A DNA stretch of 64,000 nt from Ceratothoa steindachneri (GCA_963969495.1 OZ018320.1:74010245-74074244), one strand, 5' to 3'; positions 13,801 to 28,200 are shown, numbered from the stretch's first letter. The notes: a model not told the origin generated them from the letters alone. Numbers and translations are program-made.

Positions 13801-16800
13801 AGGCTGCACTTTCCCACTATTGCTTTCAGTTGTCACCATGATCAGATTGAAAAGAGAAAAAGGGAGCTTCATGGAAAATAGATACTATGACCTCCCTATT
13901 AGTGGGGAGATTAAGAGAAACGTCTCCATAGGATCAGAAATTCAGGAATAGGATCAGTTACATATAATTGCCCCAGTCCAACATTGATGGGCTTTGCCGA
14001 CCCGGACTGCCATTTAGGCGAAATTGACCTAGAACTTTGATCATAAAAGATTGTGCTGGCATAGCCACCTTATATGTGTATTGGAGGAATGTGAGCAGAG
14101 TCGATGGTAAATAGCATACCCTGTACCGAATACATGCCCTAGCTAGCGGCCTCAGGTTCATAAGAAGATGAAAGTGCGCCATCAGCTAAACCTCTGTGGA
14201 TAGGATAGCAAATTAGGAAAGGGGTAGGAGGGTATGTAATAAAGAGAAGTAGAGACAGGCAGATAGGCAGGTCCACTAATGAGTAGGCTGGTTGATAATC
14301 TATTTGTTAATATCTGGTGGAGTAATAATGGCATGCAGTTGTACGCTGCACAATTGTTTGTGGCATCATAACCATGTAGCTGGCAAGTGTGATGTCATAG
14401 CCAGTGGTGTAATGGTGGCTGGGTACCCACTCCACTGTAGTCTTGTTCAGAGGAGTGTGTGTGGGGTTATACTCAACAGTGGTAGCAGAGCTATTATGGC
14501 ATGGCCTCTGTTATGGAAAGCATTAATATTGGTGCCTGTTCATCAAAATGGCTGGCTAAACTTGACAATGATGGGTGCTATGACAGTTGGAAAAAAGATA
14601 TTGGTATTTGGTGTGAAGTTAATGAATTGCAAAAAGTAAATGTACGTTAGTGATTCATCTTTCCTTGACTGGAAGGGCTAGGGTAGCCTCTTCAGAAATC
14701 AGTAAAGGTGATTTTAAAAAGGATGACAGTGTCAAAATCTTGTTAGGGAAATGGATTTGAAAGTGTGGGGTTAATATTACTTCCTTGTGATAGTCAACAT
14801 GGCTAGAAGATTATGCACAGCAACAGTAATCAAAAACAAAACTGTTTCAACAATCATTAAAGGTTTGTTCATGTGTTGAATTAGTCTATGTGGTTCTCCC
14901 CGAAGATCCTCTGATAATAGGGGTGAGGGGTGGGGGGTAATAAGGATAAGATGAGAGCCCTTGGTGAAGCATTCAATATAAAGATGATGACTCGAGCAGT
15001 AGAGAGCCAGTGGAGTAACAGGACTTATGAATCCCATAAGTAAAATTATGGCTGATTATAGTTGTGATCTGGAGACCACGCTTGCCTGGGCAATTTCTGT
15101 ATGTAATGCTTTGTTGAATAATTCAGGATTTTCACCTAACCAACTAGTATTTGACTTTAATCCTGCTATGCCTAATATGTTTTGCAATAAACTTCCTGCA
15201 CGCGAACTGGTGGCAGTTTCCAATGTTGTAACAAAAAATTTGAATGCTGTTCACTGTGCCAGGCAGCCGTTTTTGAAGATTGAGTCAAACAAGTGACTGA
15301 ATAGAGCATTAAGAAGCAATGTACGTACTACCGATGTGGAAAAGCTAAGAAATGGTAATGATGCTTTCTACAAGTGTAATGACAATAATGAGTGACACAG
15401 GCCCAGTGTTGTGATAAGAACATGACAGAAAGCAGGTGTTAGTTCATCATGACGGCATCTATTTGAAAGTTCATGCTTGTTGATTAACACATGCTCCAGC
15501 TAGCATGACCATGTCCAGTAACACTACACCAGATAGTGTAGATAAACAGCGGTTCTGTTGAAGAGGACTGCTATCCTCCTCTGGATGATGAGGATGATCA
15601 CAGCCATGACAGTGATGAAGATGGCAGTAATAAGGCTGCTGAAGTGCATCAGCCAGCTGATGGTAATAAGAATCAACAAGATAGTTGTGAAGACATCAGC
15701 GGTAACTCTGCAGCCTAAATCAACAGGCAGACAACCAGGATCAAAGTTGGACAGCAATTTGTAGGTGTGAGTTCAGTTACTGGTGACCTCGTCTCTGGTA
15801 AGGTGATAAGTAGAGCGGAAAAAGCCACAAGTAACAAATTTTGTAATTGTTTCAACGTCAGTTACGATTCTGATGATAGGGTTGGTTGGATTGACTTCAA
15901 TTGACAACAATGTTTATGAAGTTGAAAATGTTGGGTAAAAACTGAGAAAGTGAAAGATAATAAGACAGTTACTAAAGCGAGATTAGTAGCATGTAGCTTT
16001 GAAGAGGAAATTACCTCATTGCGCAAGGATTCACCTGTGTTCCAGGAAAGCAGTGCATCTGGCTTTGTCTCTGGCATCTTCTAAGCAGTGGGAGTGTCCC
16101 ACTGTTTATGTCAAAGCTGCTTATAAGCAGGGCAATGTCATTGAACATAAGATTTACTTGAAACCTCCTCCTGAATATTTTAATGTTAACTTGTGGAAAT
16201 TAAAGAAGATAGTGTATGGTTTATGTGATGCAGCCAGAGGTTGGTATTTAAGAGTAAATGATGAATCATTGATGCTTAGTGTTCACATGTGTTTGTTAGA
16301 TACTTCTTCATTTTTGTGGTACAATGGCAACAATTTTGACAGCATAATTTGTATCTACATTAATCATTTTCTGTGGGCAGGAACTGCTTCATTTGAGGAT
16401 GCTATTGTTAAGAAATTACATTATATGTTCTTGATTGGCAGCTTAACATCAGCATCATTCAAGTATGTCGGTTTGAACATCAATACGACTGCTGATGGCT
16501 TGACTGTTGATCAGTTCCAGTATATTTCAACTTTGACACCTGTCAGCATCAGTCAACAGTGTGCTCTTCTTAAAACAAGTGACTTAACACTGGTGGAAAA
16601 GACTGAAGTGAGTACAGAACTTTGATCACACATATGAACTGAATTGCAACACATACCAAACCAGACCAGACGTTGTTTTGGAAACTTGTCAGTTGAGTGT
16701 CATTTGTAACTAGGCAACTGTTGGTGATTTGCTAAGATTGAACAAGTTAATAGTTCAAGTGACAAGAGACAACATGAAATTAGACTTTCCTAAGCTTGAG

Positions 16801-19184
16801 CCACTTGATGCATGGTCTCTAAAGTGTTTTTGGATGCAGCTTTTGCTAATTTAGCTGATGGTGGTCCTCAAGGAGCATTTATTGTATTCCTGGAGGATGA
16901 TATTGGTGCTCATTGTCCAATCTACTGACAGACTAGGAAAATCTGGCATGTTGTCAAATCAACATTGTCTGCTGAGACCCTGGATCTTCTTGAGTCCGCT
17001 GAAGCTGCCATGTTGTTCAGAGGTGAGTGTGTGTGTGTGCTTGTACTCAACACTATTATTACACTGTGTAACACTATTTTTGTCTTTGGGTAGCAACTGT
17101 TACTGTTATTTTCTATTTGCTTGTGTCTAGAATACATAAAACACCTTATTTATTTTAAACTTTGCTTTTGTGTCCAGGATAATATTTATATGAAATTTAC
17201 CTATTCCCTCTGGAAGGAAGTGGCAAATTTGAACTTTCATTTGCATACAGTAGAAACAAAATGACATGATACAAAAATAGCATTTATTTCTTCTAGAATT
17301 ACATAAGTGAGACAAATAAAATATTAGAAATGAGTAGTTTTTGGTGATTTATGCTTATACTGTAAATTACTTTCATGAATCAGCCCACAAATATAGTCTC
17401 CCATCAGATTTTCATTATACAATCCTTGATAGCGGCATTCAGTCCAGTAGATCGTGGTGAAAGTGCTCTCCATGCTCCTCGGAGTATACTCCCATGTTCC
17501 CCTTAAATTTATTAGGATGAAAATCAAGAATATGGACTTTCAGGGGACATCCTGTAACCCATCTTGCCATAGTTTCTCAACAAGGTCTACATAGTTTTCT
17601 GCTTTGTGATTACCTAGGAAGCCCAGAGCCATTGCAATAAAGCTGTCCCATGATGCTTTTTTCCATCCTAGTGAGCTTCTCATGGAAACTCCTTGCACTC
17701 CGTAATCCTTTTTATTTGTGGGCCGATGAAGAGCCCAGCTTCCACCTTTGCCGCAGGTAGCTTAGGAAAGAAATCTTTAAGATACTTGAAAGCTGCAGAC
17801 TCCTTATCTAGAGCTCTGATAAATTGATTCATAAGTCCCAATTTTAAGTACAGAAGAAGAAACAGAACTTTTCAGGGGTCTAACAAAGGCTCCCATTTGA
17901 CGTTTCTCCCCACACTAAACTCGGTCCATTGGGGCCAATCCCGCTGATGGTTGTGTGCTACGGTGCCCCTGCTGTCCCAAAGGCAAAGATAACAAGGAAA
18001 CTTGGTAAAGTGGCCTTGGAGACCCATATTTAAGGCCACCATTTTGAAGTCTCCAATAACCTCCCAACCATACTCTTTATATTTCAATGCATCTCGCAAG
18101 ATCTCAACACTGCTGTATTCCTCTTTGAGCTGGCCCAAGTGACCAAGGGAAAGAGATGGAAACATGATCTCCTTATGAAGCAGCAATGCTTTGAGGCTCC
18201 TGGATGAGCTGTCAATGGTAAAGCCGCCTTGGAGACTCATCAAGAAGGCCACAATTTTGAAGTCTCTGATAACCTCCCAACCGTACTCTTTATATTTCAA
18301 TGCATCTAGCAAGATCTCAACACTGCTGTATTCCTCTTTGAGCTGGACTGAGTGAGCAAGGGGAAAAGATGGATACATGTTCCTGTTATGAAGCAGCACT
18401 GTTTTGAGTCTTCTGGACGAGCTGTCCATGAAAAGGCGCCACTCTTTAGGGTTACAGGTGATTCCTATTGCCTCAAACAGACTGGTCACATTGTGACAAA
18501 AGCAAAGCTCATCTTGACATGTAAAAAAAGCTTGAAAAACACTGGTGATGCTTTTTCTGTCCTGATATTGGCACAATCATCTAACAAATCTCACTGCTTG
18601 AGTCTCAAAGTTCAAAGCTCAGCATTAGACTTTGTGCGACCAAGATCTCAAGGTCCTTGAGATCTTGGTCTCACAAAGATCTCAAGATCTCATGGTCTCC
18701 AACATACTACCCCAACCCAAAATATCTCTGAGGTCATTGAGATCTTTTTGGTTGGGGTAGTATGGGTTTCTCCCCTCAGTTGCACTTCTGTAATTTGGAT
18801 CAATGACTCGATCATATTCTGAACTGCTTTTCCTTTCTAAAAACTGCTGCTCTCTTTTTAGAAGAGTCGGTACAGGGAGCTCAGAACTGTGTGGCATTGG
18901 CGCAATAGATGACTGAAGGTCTGGATACATGATAACAAGTGCATTTTTGCTTTCTTGACATTTGTAAGAGTTCACCATACAGAAGAAACAATTGGTTGAG
19001 AGGTCAGTTAGTTCCTTCCAAATTTGTGAGATTGCGAAATTCAAAGCTCTCTTATCTCCTCTGTACCATCCTGTAAAAAAAACAAAATGAAAACATAAGT
19101 ATAAATATACAAATACATTTCAGTTAGTGTTATTAGAAATGCTAAAAAAATAAAAAATCATATCCAAATAAACAAAACACTTTA

Positions 19185-19281
<97 letters not shown>

Positions 19282-22200
19282 CCTTCCAATTCTTTTGCAG
19301 AGCTTGCAGGTGAAATGAGGTGCCCAAGGTTTGTCTTGATCTCCGACTGGTATGCTGAAATATGCCTTGTAGATCTCTCTACATAGTACTTTTCCGCTCC
19401 TGTCTTAATAAATTCACTGCAGACATAGCAAAATGTGTCTGTCGGATACTTACAACCTCTTGATGCCATGTGTGACAAATGCTTCTATGAATGACAGGTG
19501 ACGATGTTTGCACTGTGATGGCTAGAACTAAACTGATGTTAAGTAGACATTCTTTGTATTTATACAGTCATCTACATTGCCAGAATGTTCTAGAAATTCT
19601 AAAAACATAAAAAATTCTCAAAAGTTCTCAAGTTTATTTTTCACCAAATTAGTGCTGTATCTATGTGGAATTTAAGATAATTGCCATTGCTGTCCAAGTG
19701 GCAAAAAAAAACAAAATATAAGGGAAATAATAGCAATTACTACTGTATTACTGTTTCTATGACTTTTTGAATACAGTATATCATGTTTATACCATAACTG
19801 ATAAAAAAAACATAACCCTTGAAACTTTTTATAGATTTTTACTGTTTGCATCAAACTAATATTATTTACCATAAATGGGTTAATTTAAAAGTTCAATGTC
19901 CTAGCTACAAAAGAACAGTTTGGGGATTAAAATTGACTTTTTTTTATTTAATAGAGCCACAAACAATTGGGAATTAATACTTTTAACCCAAGGACAAGAC
20001 AAAAGTGAAATTTTATTACACAGTGTTATCATACCCTAGTGCTATGTCATTCTAGGATGGCATGCAGTCCACCAAGGCACCATCGCTACCAGAATGAACT
20101 CTGTACAGGTGGTGGAAACACTCCTCCTGGTGCAAAATGCGGGAAGAAAAGGTTGAGTGGAGAGCCGTAATAATAATAAATAATATTAATAACATACTTA
20201 TAATAATTAATACGTCATAAATAATTCTAGTATATAATAATAATAATAATGAATAATAATAGCAATTCATAATAAATACTAATAATATAAAAGTCATACT
20301 AAACAATAATAAAATTAATAGTACTATATAATATTAAATAATGATAATAACATAGTAATAATAACTATAATAAATCATCATAATACATCATATATCATAA
20401 ATATATAACAATATAAAAATCATGTTAAATAATAATAAATAATAGAGAATGAGGGTGATAATATTAATGCAAATAATAATACTAGTAATAATAATAAAGA
20501 TAAAGAATTGCTGGGTGGGGGTGAGGGGAAAGTGCACTACAACTTTCCCTGGCCCCATCAGAGAGTTCAATTTAACCCAGGGACAGGGCTTCCCTAATTT
20601 GCACTCATGTTGGAAGGATGTGCAGGTAGCAAGTGTAACAGGCTATACAGGGCATCCAACTGCAGAGTCCAAACATTGCATTATGCCATTTTCCTCCAAT
20701 AGTACAGACACCTACTCACTCTCATACCACTATGATTCAGATCTACTCGCATTCTATTTCCTCATTGCCTGTAAACTCCCCATTCCCTTTCATATTCACC
20801 TCACATAATGCAAACATCTGCAATTACCCAAGTAGCTAATGAGCCACCCTCAAACCAGATCAATTCTGCAAAGAAGGCAGGTTCCCTTTCAGGATCCCAA
20901 TAAAGAAGCATAATCTTAGAAACATCAAAATGGATCTGAAAAGATTTTTACACATAAAGGTATAATTGAAATTCATTTAACAGTTTCTATGGTGATTTAA
21001 AATTACTTACTAGGAAGGTTTGGCATGTCCTGCGGGTAGATTAACACAAAGAGGTAGATAAATGCCTCTATAGAAGAAGGCTGGCTGAGGGGAGACTCCT
21101 GGTCCAACAGGCATTCCAGCCAGCAGTGAAGGAGATTGATTTGGAGAATTGCTTTGGTTGGATGGAGAGGAACTCAGTGCTGGATTAGTGCTTGCTTGTG
21201 GTGCTACAAACAAGGACTGAACAAAACCTCCCAAACTATTAACAATATCCTGTAAATCCACACAAATAGAGATTAGATAAGTGGTTTAAGTTCTAAAGTA
21301 TTTAGGGTGCTACTGTAAATACCAAAATAGATAATCCATTTTATAAAAAAAAGAATGTATGTTACTTAATGCATCAACTTCAAAAATTCTAAAATTGTGG
21401 GATAAAATGCTGCAAGTGTATAGGAGCAATTCTCAATCCAAAACTTAAAAAAAATTAATATCCCCTCATCTGACTATACTCCTTTCATATGAGAAAATGG
21501 ATAACTTTCATTAAGCAGAGGTAACATTAGAGATATGTAAATCAGAACAAGATAAAAGGATAAAAAAAATTCATGAAACAATTTGGCAACAGACTATAAA
21601 TTTAGAAACAAAAGGCTAAAAGAGTATTCTGATCACACTGCCTCAATTTGAACCCCAATTCAGCTTATTGCAAGTAATATAAAGCTTACCCCCATGTTTC
21701 ATCCTTTAGTCAATAAAAAGGTAACATCTTCATAGGAATCAAATAGTGCAAAATGGTGGAAAAAAAAATAAAACCACAATATAACTGAAGGTTATATATA
21801 TAGAATAGCTGAGAGGAAACACACTGATTTAGCTAGGTTATAGTCACAGGATGGGGTTGCTAATTCAGGTCAAATCCACAGCAGCTGCTGCATTCTAAAT
21901 TTATGAAAGCATAGTTTGGATCCCATATTAATCTGAAGGTTCCCACTCAAAAAGTCTTCAAAATAGAGCAAATTGGTGATAAAGTCCTGCCAAAAAAACA
22001 CCATTTTAGAATAGTATAGGGAAAATACCTGAAATATTTTAGTTGAATGTGGCTTCATATCATAATTGGTACAAAAGGATTCAAGAAGCATATATTGAGT
22101 GGATAGCTTATGCAGGACCTCCAATGCAAGACAGCGCTGCCACATTGGCCGGTCTGAGTCTAGAAACTTAACCATGAGAGAAAGGAATATCTCACATTGG

Positions 22201-25200
22201 GTGACCTGTAAAATGGGTATCAAGAGAATCTTAGAAGTTCCACCAAATACATAAAAATAAGTAACATTCCATTATTTATTACCTATTTACATCACCACTA
22301 GCAATATTCTCATTTCCATTTGAGAAAATAAACACAACTCAAGCAATACATTCGGGTATCTAAGGAATCTATCATCTAAATCCACCCCACACAGATCCAA
22401 GCACCTCAATACACTCCAAAAGAAGGCATTACTACTCACCACAGGATGTATCTATAATATACCAATTAACCTAACTATGCTCAAACAAAAAAAAGATTAA
22501 GTGCCGCTCTGGTGACTGTCTCCAAGGATATTAAGTCACTTTTAAAAACAGCAAAATAAAAACTTCTTTTAATTTTAAGAGACCATCTGGCAACTACCTA
22601 CTAGGGCAAAGTCATCATACTCACAGTACAGCCTAATACTAGACTTGATTAAAAACCAAATAACAACATGTAAATAAATAACATAGATAAAAATGGAACA
22701 AAGGCTAGAACAGGCTAAAAAGAATAACAACAACAAATAAAAACAGAACAAACAAGATCAGCAAAAAAGCAACAAGAATGAAATGCACTCCAGTGTCGGG
22801 GGTAGGCCCGCCTCCCCCAGTGCAGGAATATGCAACCTAAAACTAAGAGTCAAATAAATTAGAGGCTAGCCTCCTCCTAAAAGTCATATAGTCTGCGAGT
22901 CAGTGTGCATGAACCAGTCCTGATTACACGGAACAAGCGGTAGTAACCCCACTCGGTCTCGGTATCAGGACAGGTAATGTGAGCAAGAACAGCCAGGCTG
23001 GGACATTCAATAAGAATATGTCGAACAGTCTCAGGGACAACAAGGTTATCACAATAAGGCGCAAGTGAGCACTCCATCAAATGGTGGTGTCCCACGAGTC
23101 TGTCCAATTCGAAGATGACAGAAAGCGACCTGAAGCCATTGCAGCATTGGGGGGTAGGTCCATGGGAACAGTCGCTGTGCAATGGCACACAACTTTAAGT
23201 TCCCCAAGGCTGTCTCTCATCTTCTTTGGCAAGCAGCCCGGAGAACAGCCCGTATTCCTGCCATGTAGTCAGTGTGAGGAAGAGCAAACCGCTGGTCTGG
23301 TCGCCCAGTCCTCACAGACTCTTTGGCAACCTCATTCCCTGCAATTCTTACATGTCTAGGAACCCAGGAAAAGATAATCTTGACATCCGCCCAGCTCGCC
23401 AAAACCATGGCATCACAGACATAGAGAACCAAGCGATGCAGAGATTCCAATGCCTTGAGAGCATGAGGGCACTTTGTGAATTGCTATAAATCAGAATCTG
23501 GTCTCCGAACCAGGGAAGTCGCATTATCTCCTGTACTGAGCAGTGTATTACAACCATCTCGGCCATGAAGACATATGCAGTGACTGGCACAACCCCACTG
23601 ACTTCAAACAGAGAGGACACAGCATGGAACCAACAACCTGATGGGACTTGGAGCCATCGATATACACTGGCACGGTTCAAGTGTGACAGGATGTGTGATC
23701 CAAAAAGGCTGATGCAATACTCCCGGCAATGTAGAAGCTTTGGGAACAGAGGCATGGTGACAAATTGTCAAAGGTGGTACCCTCCAGGCTGGTGTCCTGG
23801 GACCTGGGAAAGACCAGGGGCACCACTGGCCTGAGAGCTATAACTAGCTCTAGGAGTTTCCTAGCCTTAAACCCAATGGGCTTAGGGTATGAGTGACATC
23901 TCTCGGTGGCATAGGCACAGTCGAAATCAGCTGCAGATGCAGTGAGAGCTGTTTGTGACTAAGGAGGCACTGTGCTTATGCGTACTAGCGAAAAATGAAC
24001 TGTTCACAGTGCAGAGTGAGTGGCATCTCCCAGGCATCAACAAGTAGGCTTCTTACTGGGGAACGTGAGAAGGCACTGGCCACCAGGCAAAGGCTGGTGT
24101 TGTGTATCGAGTCCACCTTCCGCAATACACGATTGGCTGCGGATGCATAAAACTTGCATCTGTAGTCCAGCTTCAAATGAACAAAGGATCGATAAAAAAG
24201 TAAGGCATTAGACTTATCAGCACCTCGGGTGTTGAACGTCACAGAAAGAATATAAATGGCACTGGTACAAGAGACCCTAAGGCTGTGAATATGAGCCTCC
24301 CAGATGAGGCAGTGATCATTAAAAAATTACAGAAATGGTACAAATCCACCAGTTCCAGGTGGACCCCCTTTAGGAACAAGTCTGGGTCAGGGTGGACCGG
24401 GGATGGGGAGAGAAGTGCACCACCTTAGTCTTGGCCAAGGATAACTGAAACCTGTGTGCTTCAGTATAGTGAAAGATGCAGTTCAATGCCTGTTGAAGTC
24501 AATGCTCCATAGTTCTTTAATGGGCTGGACGAAAATAGATCGAAAGGTCATCCACATAGAGCATAGAGATAGTCGGGCCAAAGGTGACACTTTAGACACT
24601 TCCCTGAAGGGTACCTTCTTCCTGCTGCCTTTGGCCATAGAGGGCTCCCACTTTGAGTGGAATTGACAATCTCGCAAACAATAAAGATTGGGATGCATCC
24701 CTTCCCCCCCCCCTTGTGTAAAGAGTCTCATTGATACTGTATCGCCATGCGGTATCAATGGCCTTCAGCAGGTCAATAAACACAGTGACTTAGTTCTGTC
24801 TTTGAAGGAACACCTTGCAGACATCTTTTTCTAGTCTGAGCAAAGCCTCCAATGTGGAGTGAAAATTCTGGAAGCTGCACTGTGCTGAAAAATGGTGGCT
24901 TCTGCTCTCCAGGAAAAGGGCTCGTAATACTTCAGTTTAGGGGCGCTGTTTATGGGCTACAATCTAGGCCTTATGACATCAGACAGTAGCTTTGCATGTG
25001 GCCAATCATGGTGTGGATTTGTTTTGTTTTGTTTCTTCTTTCATATTTAGTAAATGCCTGCACTTCTACTCAATTATATTATTTAGTAATGTATTGATTT
25101 TTATAATTACTAATGTATTCAATTTTGTATATTTCATTTACTTATTTTTGTGAAACAACCATTATTTTTGCACACTGGCAACCCTTAATTCAACCTTATT

Positions 25201-28200
25201 TCAAACATTGGCAACCCTGAAACCGAGCAGTTAAAAGAGCACGATTCTTATGAACCCAGTTTGTTTGACTTCAATATGACTTGTGTTAATTCATTGGTCA
25301 ATTTAAAAGTGAAGATTTGCGACAGGTGTGGAACAGAAGTGTGGCTCGATTATAATATTGAAAGGTGGAGATAGTTTAGCTTTTGTTGAGAAGTGAGTAT
25401 ATTATTAGATAATTTAAGATGACAATATTGCTGCTAACATTTCACAATCGCCTTTTGCATTCAAAGCTAATGTTAGCCTTTGGAATTAAGAATATTAGAA
25501 GGGTTTTTTTTAAGTTGTGACATGTGTGGAACAGAAGCGTGGCTCGATTATAATAGTGAAAGGTGGAGCTAGTTTAGCTTTTGTTGAGAAGCGAGTATAT
25601 TATTAGCTAATTTAAGATGATGATATCGTTGCTGACATTTCACAATCACCTTTTGCATTCAAAGCTAATGTTAGCCTTTCGAATTAAGAATATTACAAGG
25701 TTGTTTTTTTTTAAGTTGCGGGAGGTGGTAAAGGGGGCAAAGTCTCCCCATTTTTTAAACTAACTAAAAATGTTAATTTTTGGTGGCAATAGCCTAAATT
25801 AGGTGGTGCTATCATCTTTATTATTTTGATAAATGTGCAACCGGCTCTGCATGTATATCCAAATAATAAAGATGGCAGCACCACCTATTTTAGTATATTT
25901 CCACAAAAAAAATAACATTTTTAGTTACTTTTGAAATGAGGGGCTTCGCCTTATGATGTCCTACGTCATAAGGCCTAAATTGTAGCTCAGAAAGAGCACC
26001 CTATTGTGCACCCCTAAACTCAAGTATTACCAATTTCACCATCAACTTACACACACAGTAGGTTAGACAGATTGGTGGAAACCAGCCAATGTAGAGTGAT
26101 CTCTCCTCAGTTTGCAAAAAGCAAGTAGAGTAACCATTCACCAAGTCTATGAGGATACCCTGTCCAGATCCTGTTTAACAAATCTAACAGTAAGCCATGC
26201 CTCGCTCACCTAGGCATCGAAGCATGGCATAAGAAATATCATCCGGACAAGGGGTAGAGTTCATCAACCAGGATGGGCAAATAAAAAAAAAAACAGCCCT
26301 AAAAAAATGGGGTTCGGGGGCTATTTCAAGTGAAACTTGAAAAAACATGGGGTTTATTCAAAATTACTTTTTTTTTCAAGAAATGAATGCTACTTCTTAT
26401 TACTTTATTCAAAATTCATATTTATGTTTATAATTTCAACAAATATGTATCAAATTAAGGTTATTTCTCTAATAGTGACTCATAATTCATCTCTCCTTCT
26501 ACAGGTAATGGCTTCATGGGACATGGGTACCCCCAAATTCTCGATCAGTGATCTGTTACTGTGATCTATTCTTACTATAATATAATTATTAAACTAAGTA
26601 ATTATTAATATTATATAAAAATCGAGATAGCTATTCTTTTTCTATGTTATTCTAATTCTTGTAGAATTTGTTTTTTGAAAAAACCCAGAGTAAAACCACG
26701 GTTTTATTCATTTTTTTTTTGCCAACCCTGCCAGGAACCAGCCTTTGGCAACATCACTGCACTGAATGCTGGTGGAGCAGCATCCCAGCTAGAGAATATA
26801 GAGAAAGTGTTTGCAAATGAGTCTACCACGGATGTGGGGTCCGAGATTGGAGTCTCATTCTCCTGAAGAAGGTGAGAGGGGTCCTGTGAGAACTTACCCT
26901 GAATCCTTTTGACTCACTCCCATTTCCTCTGTTAGAGGGGTATTTCCCTCTAGGAGAGTTCAAATCATCCCTAATATGCACTCAGGTCGGGAGGATGTGC
27001 AGCTTCTCCCTGTACCATATGTAACAAGCTACCCCATCAATGAGGATCTCTACCATTTTGGTCTCCAAGAAGGAGAACAGGCCTCAACAACTGCACTACA
27101 ATGCAGTATAAGTTGACTTTATTGAAGCTGACTAATGTTAGAATATAGAGAGAGAAACAGAATACCACCTATCCAGGTAGAGATGACTGCTATTGCTTGG
27201 AGAGCCAGAGAAAGAATACAGATATCACATCAGGTATAAATTGCGTACTCACCTGCCCCTATCCATTTTGTAAGTGGCAGATAACCCTTGTACTCTGGTA
27301 GGGGTGTCAGGGAAAATTCATCCAACATGGTCTCCTAAAGGAAGAGAACTAGAGAGGAATGGAAGGAACCAAGCTTCCACAGTTCCTCCCAGTTAACCTG
27401 AAGCCTACAGCAAATCCACTTAAGGAAATTCCACTCCGGATCTATCATGAGGAATTTTTTTGCCTCAAATTTAGTCCTATACCCAGGAGGTCATGTCACA
27501 CACAGTTTGTAAAGAAAGTGGTCAAGTTAGAGATTTTTTTTTTTTTTTTTTTTTTTTATAGAGCCCATCTGGCAACTACCCACTTGGGCATAAGTCGCCG
27601 AAAAACACGACAGCCTAGAATTAGGCTACTTTAAAGTTAAAATATGAAAACTTAACAATCAATATAAATTTGAAAAACTTAACAATCGAAGCAATCTCCG
27701 GCAGCGGGGGGAGGTCCCCCTCACCCCGGTGCAGGAGAGTGCAATCTAAAACAAAACAATAACAAAAAAAGGAACCTTAAATAAAGGGGAGAAGGCCGGC
27801 CTCCCCCAAAAAGTCAATAAGTCCACCAGTCATGGTGCACGCACTCGTCCCGAGTACAAGGGACAGGCGGTAGCGACCCCGCCCATCCCGGTACCGAGAC
27901 AGGTATCGTGCGCGAAGAGGTCAAGTTAGAGAAAGTCTAAATGCATGAAAGACATCCACAGATTCTTATGCAGTCATTGAAGTTGGGAGGGCGACCTTGA
28001 AAGAGCTCTCTTGTCCTACTCTTTGAGGAGGATATCTTTACAGGGCTGTCTGCAGGATAATAGGAACCAGACCTGGAAGAACTATCAGCCACAGCCACTG
28101 AATGCACCATTGGAACTGATGCCTTCAATGTCTTTGGGAACAACTTCAGCTTTGCATGTTGTGCATTCTCCTTCTGCCTCATCTTTCAGCTAATGAAGAA

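Larger units (their letters stand above)
17330..19470 (-). pseudogene. Uncharacterised arthropod transposon-associated protein, decayed
   Basis: Minus-strand remnant of a family I recognise from many arthropod genomes. Its biochemical role is not known to me. Pieces in order: first exon 19470-19283 ([15 protein letters not shown], a CxxC motif), a donor GTAATA, an intron holding a TA microsatellite, then [14 protein letters not shown] (19070 on) with CFFCMV, then [31 protein letters not shown], a [12 protein letters not shown] motif (18005-17960), and a C-terminal [16 protein letters not shown] end near 17350-17410. There are in-frame stops near 18600-18640 and 17550-17870, a 213-bp internal duplication, and a fold-back insertion at 18632-18764. 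It is probably a dead transposon gene, not a host gene. Confidence 0.7.
24924..26030. mobile_element. 1.1-kb non-autonomous element with terminal inverted repeats
   Basis: The left end GTAATACTTCAGTTTAGGGG matches the complement of the right end (GTAATACTTGAGTTTAGGGG), 21 of 23 outer bases. A second matching block, GCTACAAT-TAGGCCTTATGAC, lies inside both termini. The element interrupts the RT of LINE copy D, which continues on both sides. Internally it has a 198-bp tandem duplication (25321-25714) and a hairpin with arms of about 75 bp (25761-25926). No transposase was found. A target duplication is not clear, so the superfamily is unassigned. Left-end-only relatives lie at 59942 and 60287. 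Confidence 0.75.

Noticed and set aside
19182..19478. 98-codon minus frame with a long Ile/Tyr tail
   Set aside because: The tail is translation of the (TA)n microsatellite past a splice donor. Only the first 60 or so residues belong to the decayed transposon protein.
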